Of a stretch of 64,000 nt of DNA, positions 24,401 to 39,400 are shown in pieces; the first letter of the stretch is position 1, and each line of letters starts with the position of its first letter. The DNA is taken from assembly GCA_009760855.2 (NCBI GenBank), contig WPIO01000001.1, forward strand, positions 4,826,501 through 4,890,500, read 5' to 3'. This DNA is from Cristatella mucedo (taxonomy: Eukaryota > Bryozoa > Phylactolaemata > Cristatellidae). The notes beneath the pieces were generated by a model, which was not told the DNA's origin, ran no database searches, and worked only from the letters and a program-made list of their open reading frames with translations. Made by a program: the position numbers and the translations under genes.

Positions 24401-27400
24401 TGTTATACATAACAATACGCTGCGTGTAGCTGCTAGAATTAAAGTGTACTAACGAAGCAGGTGCACGAGGGCTTCTGAGTGAATGAAAGCCTAAGTTGAC
24501 GATAGACTAGCCGTCTGATGGCTAAACACTTGCACCACCACATCAGCATTGCTGAACATTGAGACCTTGATTTGAGTCAGCCTAATTGACCGTATTTTTC
24601 AGAAACATTCCCCTGCAAAGCATTGAACTTCAATAGGCAAACTGAAATTTAGACGCAAGCTCGCCAAGAAGCCAGATAGTAAAGGATTATATGGCAAACC
24701 ACTAAATTAGTCTGCTTGTTATAACTGCTCAATGAACATATCCACTAGCTCGTGCAATCAGCAAAGACACTTATCAGAAAAAAAGAGGATTTGTCAACAT
24801 AGCTAGCACAAAACAATCGGAGGATATTTTTGTCGCCACAGGTGAATACCTCACCTGCATAAAATTAGAGAATGTCACGCACACCATCATCAGCTTGTGT
24901 ACTATTCTTAGCAGGTCAGGATTAGTAAGCATACAATCCTTCAGACAGTTATTCAGAAAGCCGGTATGCAATCGCAGCACGTCGTCCACATTTGACACCT
25001 GAAGTAAGAAGGTATGCAGTGAGCAACAGAAACCGAGATGTTGAACTATTCAAGATAAAGAACAGTCAATGCACTGACTCTTGTAGCTATACTTACGTCT
25101 TGCAACCGAGCCTCAAATTCGTGCCAATAACTATTGACGACTTCAAACATCATGTAATACTGGAAATGCTGCACAAAATGGAGCATGCGTTGGCGAAGAG
25201 CAAAGGCAGGAGCATACCAGCGTACACTGTGTAAACTGGACCGTTTGGCTGACTTGTTCGAAAGCCACACACTACAAGTACCAAGAATGTATTACTAGAT
25301 AGTTGTCTGCATAGAATTTTAATACGATACCTAGCAAGTCAGGCTGAGCTCAAATGGAAAATCAAATAACATGAAAATGCGAACTTCTTACTTGCACACT
25401 TGTCGTTCCACATGCTTTGTATAGAATAGATGGCGGAAGAGCATCTGATAACGAAACATCGTTTTCTTATTCAGTACCAGTGACAGAGGCCATTTAACGA
25501 TATAGTTAAAGGAAAATGCCTCCAGACCAGAGAGGTGCAAATCCGTCGGATCGATGCGGAAATCTGAAACAAAACATGTTGATGAAGGATAAAACTAAAG
25601 TAGAATGTGAAATAAGTTAAAAAATCAGTTTGTTGTATTCCCTATCAGCGATCTCATCCAAGCCTGATATCCCTATCTACATTAATTAAACATTATTTAT
25701 TTGCCATCATGCCAAGCTTATCATATGATCATTAAATTATCGATCAATAGTATTAGGATCCATGTATCCTAGAAATTCAAGTTTTAAATGAAAGAGAGAA
25801 CTGACAGCCAGATTGGTTTCGCTAGGCTTTTGCATTGGTTTCGTCTGTACAAGCAATCAGAGCATTGCTTGCTTTCTGCAAGACAAGTATTGCAGCCTCG
25901 ACGTTGGAACCTGAACGTGCACCTGGGGCAAAGGAAGCAGATTGACTGCAAATGAGTGTTTAGATCAGCAGGCAGGAAAGACTATACCGGGATTTGGTTC
26001 AAGCTCTTTGGCTCATCCTATGCCTGACTCATTGCCCTTCTTTTCACTCTGTCCCAACCCACTCCACAGAGTCTGCAGTGAGGATCTGGGGGTGGGAAGG
26101 GCATAAAAGACAACAATGGAAAGTTGGCTCAACTGGCTCTACCTTCTCAGGCAGTAAGCATTAAGCTACCTGATGAACATACAATAAAGTACGGATGATC
26201 ACATTGTTTACTTGTGGACGTCTGCCTGCAGCCATTTTGTACAATAGGTTTGCACAGCTCTAATTATAGAGCAAGAGCACAAAACAAAGTTGAAAAAGGA
26301 AGTAATATGAAGGGAGTGTGGACTTACAACATCCCATATCCGTTTTTGCAAGCTAAACGTAACATGAAAAAGCACCTTCCTCACTCCAAGCAATCCAGAA
26401 AAAACTCACGTGTGACTCCACTGGAGTGCTTCACTTCACCATGTTTTGTAGCAGCTCTATAGAAAACATTGTGACACTTTGAGTTACATATGTAATGTAA
26501 TGTATCTCCGTCAGTAACTCCACAAAGTCATAAAGACCATGTGGGTGTTACGCAGGAGAGTTTTGTATAGCGCACTCACAGCCTAAGCGGCTTTCGGTAC
26601 GCATTCGGTAGCCAACAGATCCCTTCAAACCAAGGCCCCTGAGAAAGATTTAGTACACGTGTGAATTTCGACACACTAATTTGTCCTGTAGCATGCCATT
26701 AGGCATTTCGCTACCCTCAATGGGAGAGAGTATACTACTCTAGGACTCTAGGACTCAAGATTGCAATGCCCGAGCCGCAAGAATGCACTTGGCTGGAAGA
26801 ACCCGTCACTCGCACTTCACGACATTGGTCGTGGTTTTGAGTCTCATAGCAGGCAATTCTTAAGTGCCTAATGCAAGTGGGCGAAAGCTGCTACGGCTCC
26901 TCTGCTGTAACATAAACGAAGTTGTTGTTTCAGCTAACCTTAACTCTTACTATTATCACATTTTCATCAATTCATCTTGAAAACTGGACCTGCACTAACT
27001 ATGATGCAAGACAAGGGTTCGAGAATGTATGCCTCATTACCAACGTTGAAAATATGAAGCAATAAGCCATCGCATCTCAGCATATCAGCATCACAGCAAG
27101 TCAGGTTCCACAATGCTACCAGGGGCTAGTCCCCCATGCTTCTAACGAAGTGCTTACGCACAGACACAAACGATTATACAAGCAGCAAAAGTAAGAGCTC
27201 CAGTGCATACGATTAAACCAACGAGCCAGCAAAAAAATGCTTAAGGGCACATGGAAGGTTACTATGTCAGTACACTAGCCAAGAAAGTTTCAACAGTAGG
27301 GATAAACACAACAGAGATACCCAGTTGCTCCAGCTGCACAGTCAACTGATATTCCAGCCAAAGAACCATAAAAGTACAGCCCCTCCCAGAATAACGGTTC

Positions 27401-30400
27401 TTAAAAACTACATTCCTATTTAAAGAATTCGTTAGATAAGATTCATTAAACCGGTTGCACAGCTTCAGCAAACACAACCAGGGTAATTTTTAAATATCAA
27501 TTATCATTGAGTCAAGCCGGAGCTCATTCAACTATAACTTGCTGAGCAGTAGCAAAGTCACTACAGATGTAGAGGCAATCATAGGCTACAAAACACCACA
27601 TTGCAAGCAAGTACTTAGCAAAATAAGATGTGCCATTGAAGATGATCCTGGTCTATAAAGCTACAAAGCTGAGTGGATGCGCTGACACTTTAGTTACGCC
27701 ATCAAATTGCACGCATCTCAAAAGTGGGATAAAGTTAAAAATAATTTGTATTGTCTCATTGACAGCCGTAGACCAATTGCAGCGATCTTGTGACCAATTG
27801 ACGCTCTTTGTATGGCAATGATCGGTGTCTATTGCTCAGGAAAAAATAGTACAGCTAACTGAATTCAAACCTGATAATCTACGATCCATAATACGTGACA
27901 CTAATCACTAAGCAACCGGTAAGCCAAGAAGATGGGATGCAGCACAATGACCAATATGACGGCATGAAACCGATACCTTTTTCGAAAGCTGTTTCGATAG
28001 TCAGTATTTTGAATAACTGTGTAATTAGGTCATATGGCAAAAGCTCGACCCTAAAAAATAAATATGACCATTTTAGGTACGACTAAGAACTTTGGGTTTT
28101 ATTGGTATGTGATTAAGAACGGCAAAGTATAATGCAAAGCCCTGTTGACAGGTTCACATGTGCTGCGAGTTCCTGCAGCATGGAAGCTAACCGAAGATCG
28201 TCCTTGTAAGGATCATTGGCAGCAGTGCTGGTCCTCAAAGCTAGCTCCAATAGGGATTCCAGACGTTGAGGCATTATTTGTTTGGCAGGAGTTAAGGCGC
28301 TCAACTTACAAAACTGACTTACTTGTTTGGCATGCTCACAAAGCCACTGAACACATGACAACTAAGAGAACAGTATAAATAACAACATAGCCATTTTATG
28401 GCAACCAAAAATGGGGAAGTTTAGGCTTTACACACGGTGGCAAGTCCAACAAGTCGTACGTATTCATTTTATTAATTGTCTTTCGGCAGTGATACCATTG
28501 CACGTGCAAGAACTTGGTATCACAAGCATGACTACAGAGCACTACAAGCATAGCACAAAGAAGGGAGTCAACGTCAATAAAGACTGCATCTCTGCAGAAA
28601 CTGAGGGATCAACGAAGGATTGGCAAAGTATGAAAAAATCCTGTGTAAGAACGCACACAGACTTAAACCTGGTGGCTAGTAAAAGAGTATTTTTGCATCT
28701 TACTCGATTCTCCCTTCATTTCTCCTCAGGCTGCTTCAATTAGTTGTTCTAATTCTGGACTGACTAGCAGCTGTGCCAGAAGGGGCATTTCATTTTGGAA
28801 GTAATTGATTGCGCTGTGAGATATTGCTGTGGCCTAAATGAACCTATGATATTTTGCCAAAATGACATGCTAACAAATCACTGTATTGGAAATGTAAAGG
28901 ATATCTTCCATGTGTTTCTTCATCTCTTCCTCAGCCATATCCATAAACTGTACGATGAAGTCACCTTGGTCAAGGAGGAAGTAGTGTTTCATAGACCTGT
29001 CATGTATACAGAAAAAATAAAAGGTTAGCAATTAAGATAGTTGAATGCATTCCTACTGCTTCATATGCCATAATTTCTATATAAGGAAATACAATGGAAT
29101 ATTTTCAAGTTATTTAATACACACCGTAGTCGCGGGAGCAAATCAACTTTTCCAATTAGTAAGTCCAGAAGTAACTTGCTTGCATATGTATGTGCCATCT
29201 CAATTTGCTCAACATAATGCCTTTCCTTGACTGTGTACATAACTTCCTTTGCACCAGGAGATCGAATGTCGACATCTACGACGGCATCGAAACCATGGTG
29301 AGGGTTAGTCTGAGCAACCAAGCAGAAATGAGGGCAGAAAGTTTCCAAGTCGAGTTACATGCTTAATGTATATTTCCCAGGAGTGACAGACTATGCATTT
29401 TGTTAAAGATCCGGTAGCAAAAAGCAACCGGCATTTTCGGTGCACTGTGGAAACATGAGGACCAATAGGAGGGCTCACGAGTGAGATCTTGGTTGACCGG
29501 TCAAGGCATGGAATACAGTTTTAGGCTTTCAAAATACAGCATCAAAAAGCAATACATCGTGAACCACCTTAAGTAGACCCACACAATCGTCTTCGAGAGG
29601 TCATCCTGCAGCGTCAGAACAACTGCACAGTGCTGCAGTGCTACCATGCATAAACGATAAAATAATGTTAAAACTGAAACAGAAACAGCTGGCAGAGCTC
29701 AAGCCCAATAGCTCTTGCCTACAATCCAACAAAATTACTTGCATTTTCAATTATGCTCTCTGTTTGAAATTGGCACACAAGTTTGCACCACAATACCAAT
29801 GTTGTGGACGAAGTTACAAGCTATATACTTACCACATAGCCGAACGACATTGAGATATTTCCCGGTATTCAAGATTTTCTGAGCCACACCCTCCAAAAAT
29901 AGTGGTGTTCTCTCACGATAAACGGTATAATGCTGTTCCCAGTTGGCATCATCGTATTCTTCTAGCTCTTTCTGTAGAGTCTCATTCTCGACGATCATAA
30001 ACTAAAAACCAACGACCTCTGTTCTATCTAATAGATCAAACTCACAGCATATGCATATATTGCAAAGACGGTTAGCTGCAAACCACAAGTGCTGCTTATC
30101 CAGGCATCAGATAGAAATTCTCTATAGAATTTAAATAACGATAAAGATCCGTGTTAGTGAAGGTGATCATGTTACCTCATGATAAGGGTCACTGATGATA
30201 CCCTTGTAGATCCATTTTTCAAGGATTTCTAAGAAAGGAACACATGCCTGTAAAGAGTTCAAAAAATACGTTACTGAAAGACCTCAAATCACAATGACAT
30301 GGTGGACAGGTTGGACTGATAGAAATTAGCAAGACCCCTACTGTAATAGCAACAAAAAGAATAAAAGACCTCTGTTGCTAACAAGTCAGGGACAAAGTTC

Positions 30401-33400
30401 AACTAGATAACAGAAGTGCAATGAATGAGCACAGTACCTTTATGCATAATCACACTGAGGTTGACCGATGCCTGTTTTTGTATGCAGCAGCAGTTTACAA
30501 CTCTTAACGATTGATTCAATAACAAGAGAAGTGGCCTCAACAAAGAGCTTCAGGTAAGGATCACAATGGGTCAAGGATGAATAAGTGCAAACTTAAACGG
30601 GAAGATTATCAAGTTCAGTTATGCATTTAGCTAACATCATGGACCGTTAGTCCCTAAAATTCCTGATTTTCCTTTTGAAGCATCCTAAACGTGAGCGATA
30701 CATAGGTGACAAAAAATCTTCTCTGCATCGTCTTTGAGCTCAGATCTTTGCCCTAGCGAGCCTTGAAAAACAAAGAATTAAAATGTCATAGATATGTGAT
30801 ATTGCATTATAATGCCTGTACGAATGCAAACCGTACATAAAGAACAGGAAAAGCAGCTTCACTGTGAATGGTATTACATTTTCATAGACCACGTGATGTG
30901 GAATCGGGTGCTGTATTTTTTAACGAAACATCAAGCAAGCAAAAGGTATAAAACTGCTTATAAGAATTACAATTGCTGAATCTAGTAGTTTCAAACTTTC
31001 GCAGCCCGATAATTTTACCTGCCGTTATGTATCACACCAGATCCAAAATGGAAGCAGTTTATTGCATATAGGAGCTCAAGCAGAAAACGATGGGTTGCTA
31101 TGCCCCTCACCTCAAAGCCTTTTGTTTCGGCTACTTTTTATTGTTCAATAAATTCACTGGATTCAATACACTTCTGACAAACGTTAAGATAACATCTCTT
31201 GGCCACCATACAAGATTGCGCAGGAGTCTCCAGTCAGTTGCTGCAAAGCTTCCGGGTCACAATCAGGTCATTTTGGTTTCCACGAAAGCTAGATTGCAAG
31301 GGTAAATTAGGCCTATGTTGTGCATCTTTTCACTATCGGATGATAAATCTTAGCTCCGACAGGCATGTCTTTGCTACAGTAACTCACCATTCGCAAGTTT
31401 CCTGCCAGTGCAATTTTCTGCTTACTGCTGAAGCACAACTCTGCAGCTAGGTTTGTCTGGCGTGAACATCACAACAGCAGCATTATATCACTCCTCCTGA
31501 CCTGCACTGGATCCCCATCAAGCAGCATATCGACTGCAAGGTACTCTCCCTTACTTTTGGGTCCCTTCATTCTCTTACTCAGCCTACCTTTCAGAGCTAC
31601 TTCCTAATCAGCCTTTGCATTGTAGCATCAGCTCTACTAAGTCAGGTCGTTTAGCTATGCCTCTAACCAACTTCAAACCTTTGGATACCGTGTTTTCATT
31701 TCGTATGCTCCCAAAGCTTGGAACTGACTCCCGACTGATCTCACGACATCCCCTGACTTGGCATTTAAAAGAAGCTAAAAACCCACCTAGGTCCTTACAG
31801 CTTTTACCCAGCCTACGTGCACTGTCATTTGTATGTTAATGCATTCTGCCAGTGGTGGCACATAATCACTAATGAAATAATATGCTTTCTTTCCAACATT
31901 TTTGAAGAGCCGAACATGAGATTTGGTTCTCTTAGGGTGATATACATGTGTATTAGAACTAATGTTACATCTGCAGTAAAAAAAAATTCCATTTTTGCAT
32001 TTCATGTCAGGTTCTGGCTTCAGGCATTATCAGACCCATATTTTACAGGCATTTGGTGAACCCGGGGATCATAAATACTTAATGTATCTTAAGAATGCGC
32101 ATGAAAATATTTAGCTGAACTATAATTAAGCTATTTGATTTTAATATTCTTAGAAAGTACCACTCTCTCCATTATTATCCTCTTACATGAGCAAAGTCGA
32201 TGCCTGCATGGACGCAAAAGAAAACATGCGAGCTGATCTACGAGAATTATACAGCTTAGAAATGTTGCTGCATTAACGAAGCATGTTGCTACGGTAAGTT
32301 GTACTTGAAAGCGATTAAAAGAGCCAAAATTTGCTACAAAAAACAAGCAAAATATATCTCCATCCGTTTAAATAAAACGATAAGACCCTAATAAAAAGAA
32401 CAAAGGTACAGCAGCACAGTATATGTGGAAAATAGCTAAAATCGTATAGAAGTTTTTAACTCACCGACTGGGTCAAAAACAAGCACACATCTTGTGCTTT
32501 TGAATCCCTACAATTAAATGCATGACCATGAATCAACTGGCGAGGCCACGACTAGTCCTTAATTGTAGCATGACTATGAAACATGGTAACTCACAAATGC
32601 ACAAGCGGTCATAATAAGTATTCTGAAGAGAATAGACAGGCCTATACAACACCTTACAACTGCTATCAGGAGGGGGATTTGTAATATGATGCCAGATCAT
32701 GCACGAATACTAGAACTATAGTCTATATAACTCATATAGAATCGGCGCAAAAATAAATTCTTTCATAAAAATTCATAATAATTTCACCAGGCGCAAAAAT
32801 AAATTCTTGCAGTGTGGCCGCCGCTGCGGTGGCTGTAAAATCGTTCAGGTAATAAGAGGGCTTTCTACGATGCCAGGCAAACTAAACTATGCGAAGTATT
32901 GGAAAATATTGATTGACAACCCAAAAACAAAAGCATATGCTGTTGGTGTGCGTGGATTTAGTGTAACGTCTTCCTACCACGATTCTTGATGACCCCCTTT
33001 GTCTGGCCACGAATAGAGGCGAGACTGCCAGCTTCTGCATTGTCTCATATGCTGTAGCACATTTCAAAAAGCCTGAGCTTTACTGAAAAGTTCAGGTACG
33101 GGTGTCGGCACGAACAACGGCCTCTGCCGCCTGACGACAAGGCTCCATAGCGGTAGTAGTACAGGGTTCGAATCAGGCGGCTAGCTGAGCCACTCCACCA
33201 GTACCACATTACGACTCGTCAAAAGGTACATCATCTTCCAGGCAGTTTGCATAGGGTGGGCATCTTGCTGCCCAAGGTAACGACCTCCAAACAGAGTATT
33301 TGAGCCTCGAAGTCCACTTTTCTTGATCAACAATGACTTGAGTACAGTACCCTTCGAAAAATCCTCGTCTGCATCGCACCAAAGTCCCTCTAGCCAAGTG

Positions 33401-36400
33401 TGTTCATCCAATTGATGTTTGTAAGTTATTTAGCATCATGAGAATGTGAAAACACTAGATGGTGTAACAAACAAAGTCATAAAGTGCCTAATTGGCCCAC
33501 TAACCCCATCGTTTTCTGCTTGAGCTCCTAAACAAAGTAAACCAAGCACAAGCACTGTATCGTTGCCACTTTCATTTTAGTCTTTTACCACGACTGAGGA
33601 CCTGAGCAAGACTACGAGCAAAACAAACAGTGCCAATGCTACCAATATTATTTTACTTATAATACAATATTAAGCAAAGGTATTTCGTGCATCGAACATC
33701 ACTGCAAGAATAGGGGAGTAATTGCATCCCAGTTTTTCAAGAGATAGTACAGTCTAAGAGGTACCATAGAAATAGCACTGACGAATTAGCCTAAAGGCCA
33801 AAAGAATTATGGGAGAACAGTAATGTAGACGAGTTCTGGCACATAAGAGGTTGTAAACATTATGCCTTCGTGAGTAACACAGAAGGAGAATTCTGTCACG
33901 GCCCTAATGTTAAGACTGGCCCATTTAATGCTAATGAGTAATCAGTGGTGTCCAGGGTAACATTCTAACGGCCCTCAGTTCCAGAAAACGATCAAGGCAA
34001 TGGTGCCAGCACTCACCCATTTAAAGCAGTCGTTCTTTCGTGCAGCAGGCTAAGTACAGCAGCACCAGTGCAGCTACCCTAAAGCAAATTAATAGCATAA
34101 ACAGTTCAGCGATTAATGTCCCACATTGTTCATGCTTTACGATCATCTGCAAGTGAATTACCTTTCTCAATATGCAAATGCATCAGTAGACAATGTCCTC
34201 ATATAACGCACACAAAGTAGTCACAAAACAGAACACCGTAGAAAATAGTATTGCCTAAATAATATTTGTCTGCTCCTTCACAGTAAGAACACGGTGGCAT
34301 GGCAAGGACTGTGGCAATATCCAGTTGACCACTGCATCATACCACAGCAGCAGGCTTCACCACCCAAATACAGTCAGTCCATATACCCGGCAATAAAAAA
34401 AAACCCAGGCAGTGATCCGAAATGGAAGCTCGGCATAAGGAATAAACACAGCGTGTGATCAAGATTAGCCAGCAATTATGCAGGGAAAATGCAGCAAAAG
34501 AGACAGGCTGAGGTAACCCTGGGAAGGGCAAAACATGTCTACTTTTAAATCAGACGGCCTTGGCATAACCAGGATTAAGCCATGAATACTAGCTGATTCA
34601 ACAGCCTCTTTTGTATAGCGACAAAAGAGTCTTTAAGGCTATCACCACCATATGCAGCAAAGGATCGCCCACCACAGGACTCGAACCCACGACCTCGAGG
34701 CCGAGGTCATAAAAAGCAACCGCCTTATCTAGTATAGCGACAGAAGAGCCTTTACGTCTATCACCACCGCTTGCAGCAAAGGATCGCCCACTACAGGACT
34801 CGAACCCAAGACCTCGGGACCGTTCATGAAAAGCAACCGCCTTACCTAGCGTGCCATCACGGCTCACCGAATGGGGTCAGACCTTAACATTTCCGGGTGC
34901 AGACATCAGGGGAAGGCAGAAAGGCCGTGCCGCCGACCGAGCAGCCGAACTCGTGGGAAGCCTAACAAATAGCATAAAAACCAGACCTAGCTTTCAACTA
35001 GACCTCCATTTGGGTTTGCCATTCGGGTTACTACCTCCTCCAAGTGCAGTGGAGAAGAAACAATTCCAAATGATGCAGTAGAAAGACATGCAAAAACAGT
35101 CAAATCAATAAATAGCTCATTTTGCATTCTGGCAACTCTTTGCACATCAGGCCTTGCTAATTCCAGTCGTACAGGCATCAGAAAATGCAGTTACGGATTC
35201 GGATTGGGTCTCTTATGGATGATAATGCTGCTAAAGAATCAGATGGGATGCCTTATTCACCAATCATCACAAAACTTCTCAAGATGACTGTTTTACGGTC
35301 AGACAACATTGCTTGACTACCAAGCGATCAAGTCATGTTGAAGAACATTTGGAGCACCCAGCAGATATTCCAGCCACAATATGTCTAATTTGTAGATATG
35401 GCTTAAATAAGTAAAAGTAAATAGCTGATTTAACAGCCTCTTTTTGTATAGCGACAGAAGAGCCTTGACGGCTATCACTACAGCTTGCAGTGGCAATAAG
35501 GATAGCCCACCACAGGATTAGAACCCGGAAAGCAACCGCTTTACCTAGTGAGCCATTACAGCTTCGTAAAGTACAGCACGAGACTACACGTAAAGAGTGA
35601 AAGATGGTCACAAAGAGCCACAGCATCCTAAGTGCTTAACAACAGCATCCATATATTCTCTATCCTAGCACCCTCGTACTCGACTCGGTCTAGTCATGAT
35701 TATATTGCTTCAGCTTCCAACGAACTAGTTTTACCAAATATTGCAAATGTCTCGACAGCCTAGCCAGCTCAATCCACTTATATGGTCGGTCAACGGCATG
35801 GCGCTGACTGCCATGAACTCATTCTGAATGTTGGTGGCAATGTGAAGAAGCAAGCCTAATCCAGCTAATTCGTTCAGTCACAGAAGTCAGCCAAGTTTTA
35901 TAACCTTACTGGTGAGATTTAATAAGTTGTGGCAGCTTGTATATGCAACATAAATTATAGCAGTTCATAGTCTGTAACAGGCATAGGTAAACTTTTACAG
36001 CCACTGATACAACAAATACTAGGAAAGCAGGCAGATACCTTGTTGATGGAGTTGGCAACTGAAGCCAATATTTCCATCAAGCTCATCGTAGGTTGGATGT
36101 AAAACCAGATTTTCTGCAGAGATAGCTGGCCCTGTAAATGCAGAAGTAATTAAAACTAAGTAAAGGAATAATAGATTTGCCAACGTTAAAAAGTTAGAAA
36201 AACACTTTCGACGGACAGCAACAGCTGCCACAGGTGGAAGCAACATCGATGGGGTATAGAGTACAATATTTTAAAATACATACCAATTTAAACAGATGTT
36301 CCAACTGGGCAATGAGAATGTAGTACTCCTTGATCAATGATCGCATCGCAGCTGCTAATGCTTGATTTACCAGACCATGCTCAAAAGCATCTTTTTCTGT

Positions 36401-39400
36401 AATCAAGGTAAATGAAACTGCATAGTAGTAGCAAGATCACAGTTAAACCGTTAAATGTATAAGAGCAGCATCAACTTGATAACAGTAAATCCCTCGGCGT
36501 TTAACTTAAAAAGCTGAGGTATGACAGTGGATAAAGTAGAATGTAAAGGTGAAGATCAGCTATTAATAATAATAATAATAATAATAATAACACATTTGTA
36601 AGGCTTCCTCAGAGAACGTGATCTCTTTCTGGGCACTTTACACATGCTGTAAAGGAAGAATAGCCGTATGGTTTGTGGTAACATGCAGTGTCAGCATGCA
36701 TAATATGGTTAGTGGTAGCATGGTCAGTGGCCGCACATATAAGCATAGAAAGGACAAATCAATAGAACTCTGCAAATGCTGTGAAATACAGGTGCGTCTT
36801 TACCTTCTTTTTAAATGCCATCAAGTCAGTGGGTGTTGTGATGTCAGACGGGAGTGAGTTCCAAGCTTTGGCAGCATACTAACTAAAGGCATGATCTCCA
36901 CAGAATTTGAGGTTGGTTGAAGGCATAGCTAAACGATTGGAGCCAGAAGAGTGCATGGTACGATGCCTAGTCTGGTTGGGGAGTAGTTCTTACAGGTAGG
37001 CTATTGCCCGAGAATAAAGGAAACTAAAAGTGAGTGACAAGACCTTGAAGACGATATGCTACTTGATTGGGAGCCAGTGAAGGTCGGTAAGAAGTTGTGA
37101 AATATAGCAACTGCAATGCTCACGACAGACAAGCCAAGCTGTAGAATTGTGCACCAACTGTAAGTGCCTGATTGCATAGGCTGGTAGACCTGCAAGCAGT
37201 AAGTTACAGAAGTCGAGAGAGAATTCACAAATGCATGGACCAACTTGGATATGGTTTCCCTGCCTAAGCAGGCTTGAATTTTTGAAATATTAGGTAGCCG
37301 GAGGCGTGCAGGCTTGACGGCAGAGCTGATGTGATCTCCACGATAGGTCACTTTGGAACAGAATACCTATATTTTGTTCAGATTCTATAGGAGATGCAGG
37401 CAGAGCCAATTTTGTGCATTGAGCTTTCCGATTTCTGTATGATACTTGATTAGCCCATAACTAGTAAGTTGGTTAGAAATCTGGCTGCCATTCAAATGTG
37501 GGTGCCAGCAATACATGCAGCAGGGGAGTTGAGAGATTTGAGGTGCTGGAAGGCTGGGAGGGATCAAGTCATAGGTACAGGTCTGCATCATCGGCATGGA
37601 AGTGAAAGACTTGATAGTGCTTAGCAATCACATCAGCAGGAGGGAGAGTACAAACAGTAAATAGAAGCAGACCAAGCGCAGAGCCCTGAGGTACCCTTCA
37701 CTTTAGTGGTTCTTCGGATGATCCTTGCCTTTTTACATCAATACTCTAGAGTCTCCCACTGAGATAGGACCTAAACCATTTCAGTACAGTGCCAGTGGTG
37801 CCCAGGCGAGATGAGAGGCACTCGAGAAGGACTGGGTGATTAATAGTATAAAACGCTGCTGAAAAAATAAGCAAAACACGCAAAGAGACTTTACTAAAGT
37901 TTGCATTCCCGAGAAGGTTGTTATACACCCATAGCAAAGCTACCACTGTGGAGTGATTAGCTCTAAGACTAGACTGGAACTTACTTGCTGGGTTTAAAGT
38001 TTCAATATAAAGAGTTTAGCTGGTCTGCCACAAGTTGTTCCATCGCCTTTTGTAGGAATGGCAGGAAGTTGCAGAAAGTTCTCTTGGTCCCGTGCTGCTG
38101 TCTTAATTCGTGGCCTAACAACAGACTTTTTGAAAGATGAAGGGACAAGACCTGAGGCTAAGTAGTCTCCTTTGACTGGGAGATGAATTTCAGGATGTGG
38201 TCAGTCGTGGCTTGAATGCAAACATTGAGGTGTTACAATGAACTAAGGGAGAGAAGTAAGATGGGGATGGTATTGGGGGGACATGAATCCAGTGAGCATG
38301 CAGTTACCTTAGGAATTAACTCTCTGACCTTCTCTATCTAACTGACAAAAAAACTAGAGAATCGACCTGCAAGATCACCATATGAATCACTAGATAAGGT
38401 GCTAACCTGGGAGCGGTTTAGGAGTTGGTTGATGTTAAACATCAGCATGTTTGCATTGTGCATCTATAAATTCGAGAATATTTTTATAGAAGCTAGACTG
38501 ATTCAGCAGGCCAATTCAGGTAGCAGCAGGCGAGCCTTAGGGCCTATCACTCCCGTGGTAGTGATAGGCCCTAAGGGATTGCATACTGCAGAACTCCAAC
38601 CCACGACCTATATCGTGAAATGGGAGCATGTTACCCCCTAGGCTAAGACCTAGCGGGTCCCCAAGTAAATCGATACTATAGAACATATTAGGAAAAAAGA
38701 CAATTAGGCTGCTGCAGAATGGCAAGCACTTACCAGAAATAGACAGGAATGCTGACCAGTGTAAGACAACAAACGAGAATCCTTATACAGCCCAAATACA
38801 TACAGAATCTAATTATGTAACCACCTCAGGCCAAATGACATAATTTATGGCAAATAAAAAACTCGGAAGGCTCTGCTGACCACTTGATAGTCACAGTTCA
38901 ATAATGACAACACATGACTTAACAGCAGTGGTGAAGCCAAAATATTCATCTGGGGGAAAGAACTAAAAACTGTGTATGATGGGGGCAAGGCCCTGAAGCA
39001 AGATTTTTAAATAGTCGAGGCTATACCCCAATAAATAAAAAATGGTAGCACAAGATCCTAGCTTATTTGACGCAAACTCATCGGTTGCTCATAGAGTGGA
39101 GTCAAGACATAATTTCTTTGTTTGACAGTCGCCTGCCCCCTCCCCCGTAGGAATACGGGGCCCAGGTCGCATCCGTGCACTGGGTGAGGGGCATTTGCCC
39201 CCTGCCCCCCTTGGCTATACAACTGACTTTCAGTGACCTGACTCATATTTATTTGTATGTTGGCAATACAGAGGTCAAACGATCACTGCCGGTCAAACTA
39301 GAATGCCCTTTAAAAAGCATAATGAAAACAATCAGCTACAGATTCTAATTATTCGATAGTAGCATCGTAAGACCTGGTAGCACAGATAATGCAGCCAGTG

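Noticed and set aside
27270-27360. Candidate TUBGCP2 exon reading LTVQLEQL
   Set aside because: It fits a phase but not the family. The exon at 27977-28050 matches DLITQLxxxLxIET and fits phase better.
28865-28904. GT donors downstream of TUBGCP2 exon 18 (ACA|GTGATT)
   Set aside because: They add unconserved residues and leave no matching acceptor. The ATATCCTTT/AC pair restores frame and alignment.
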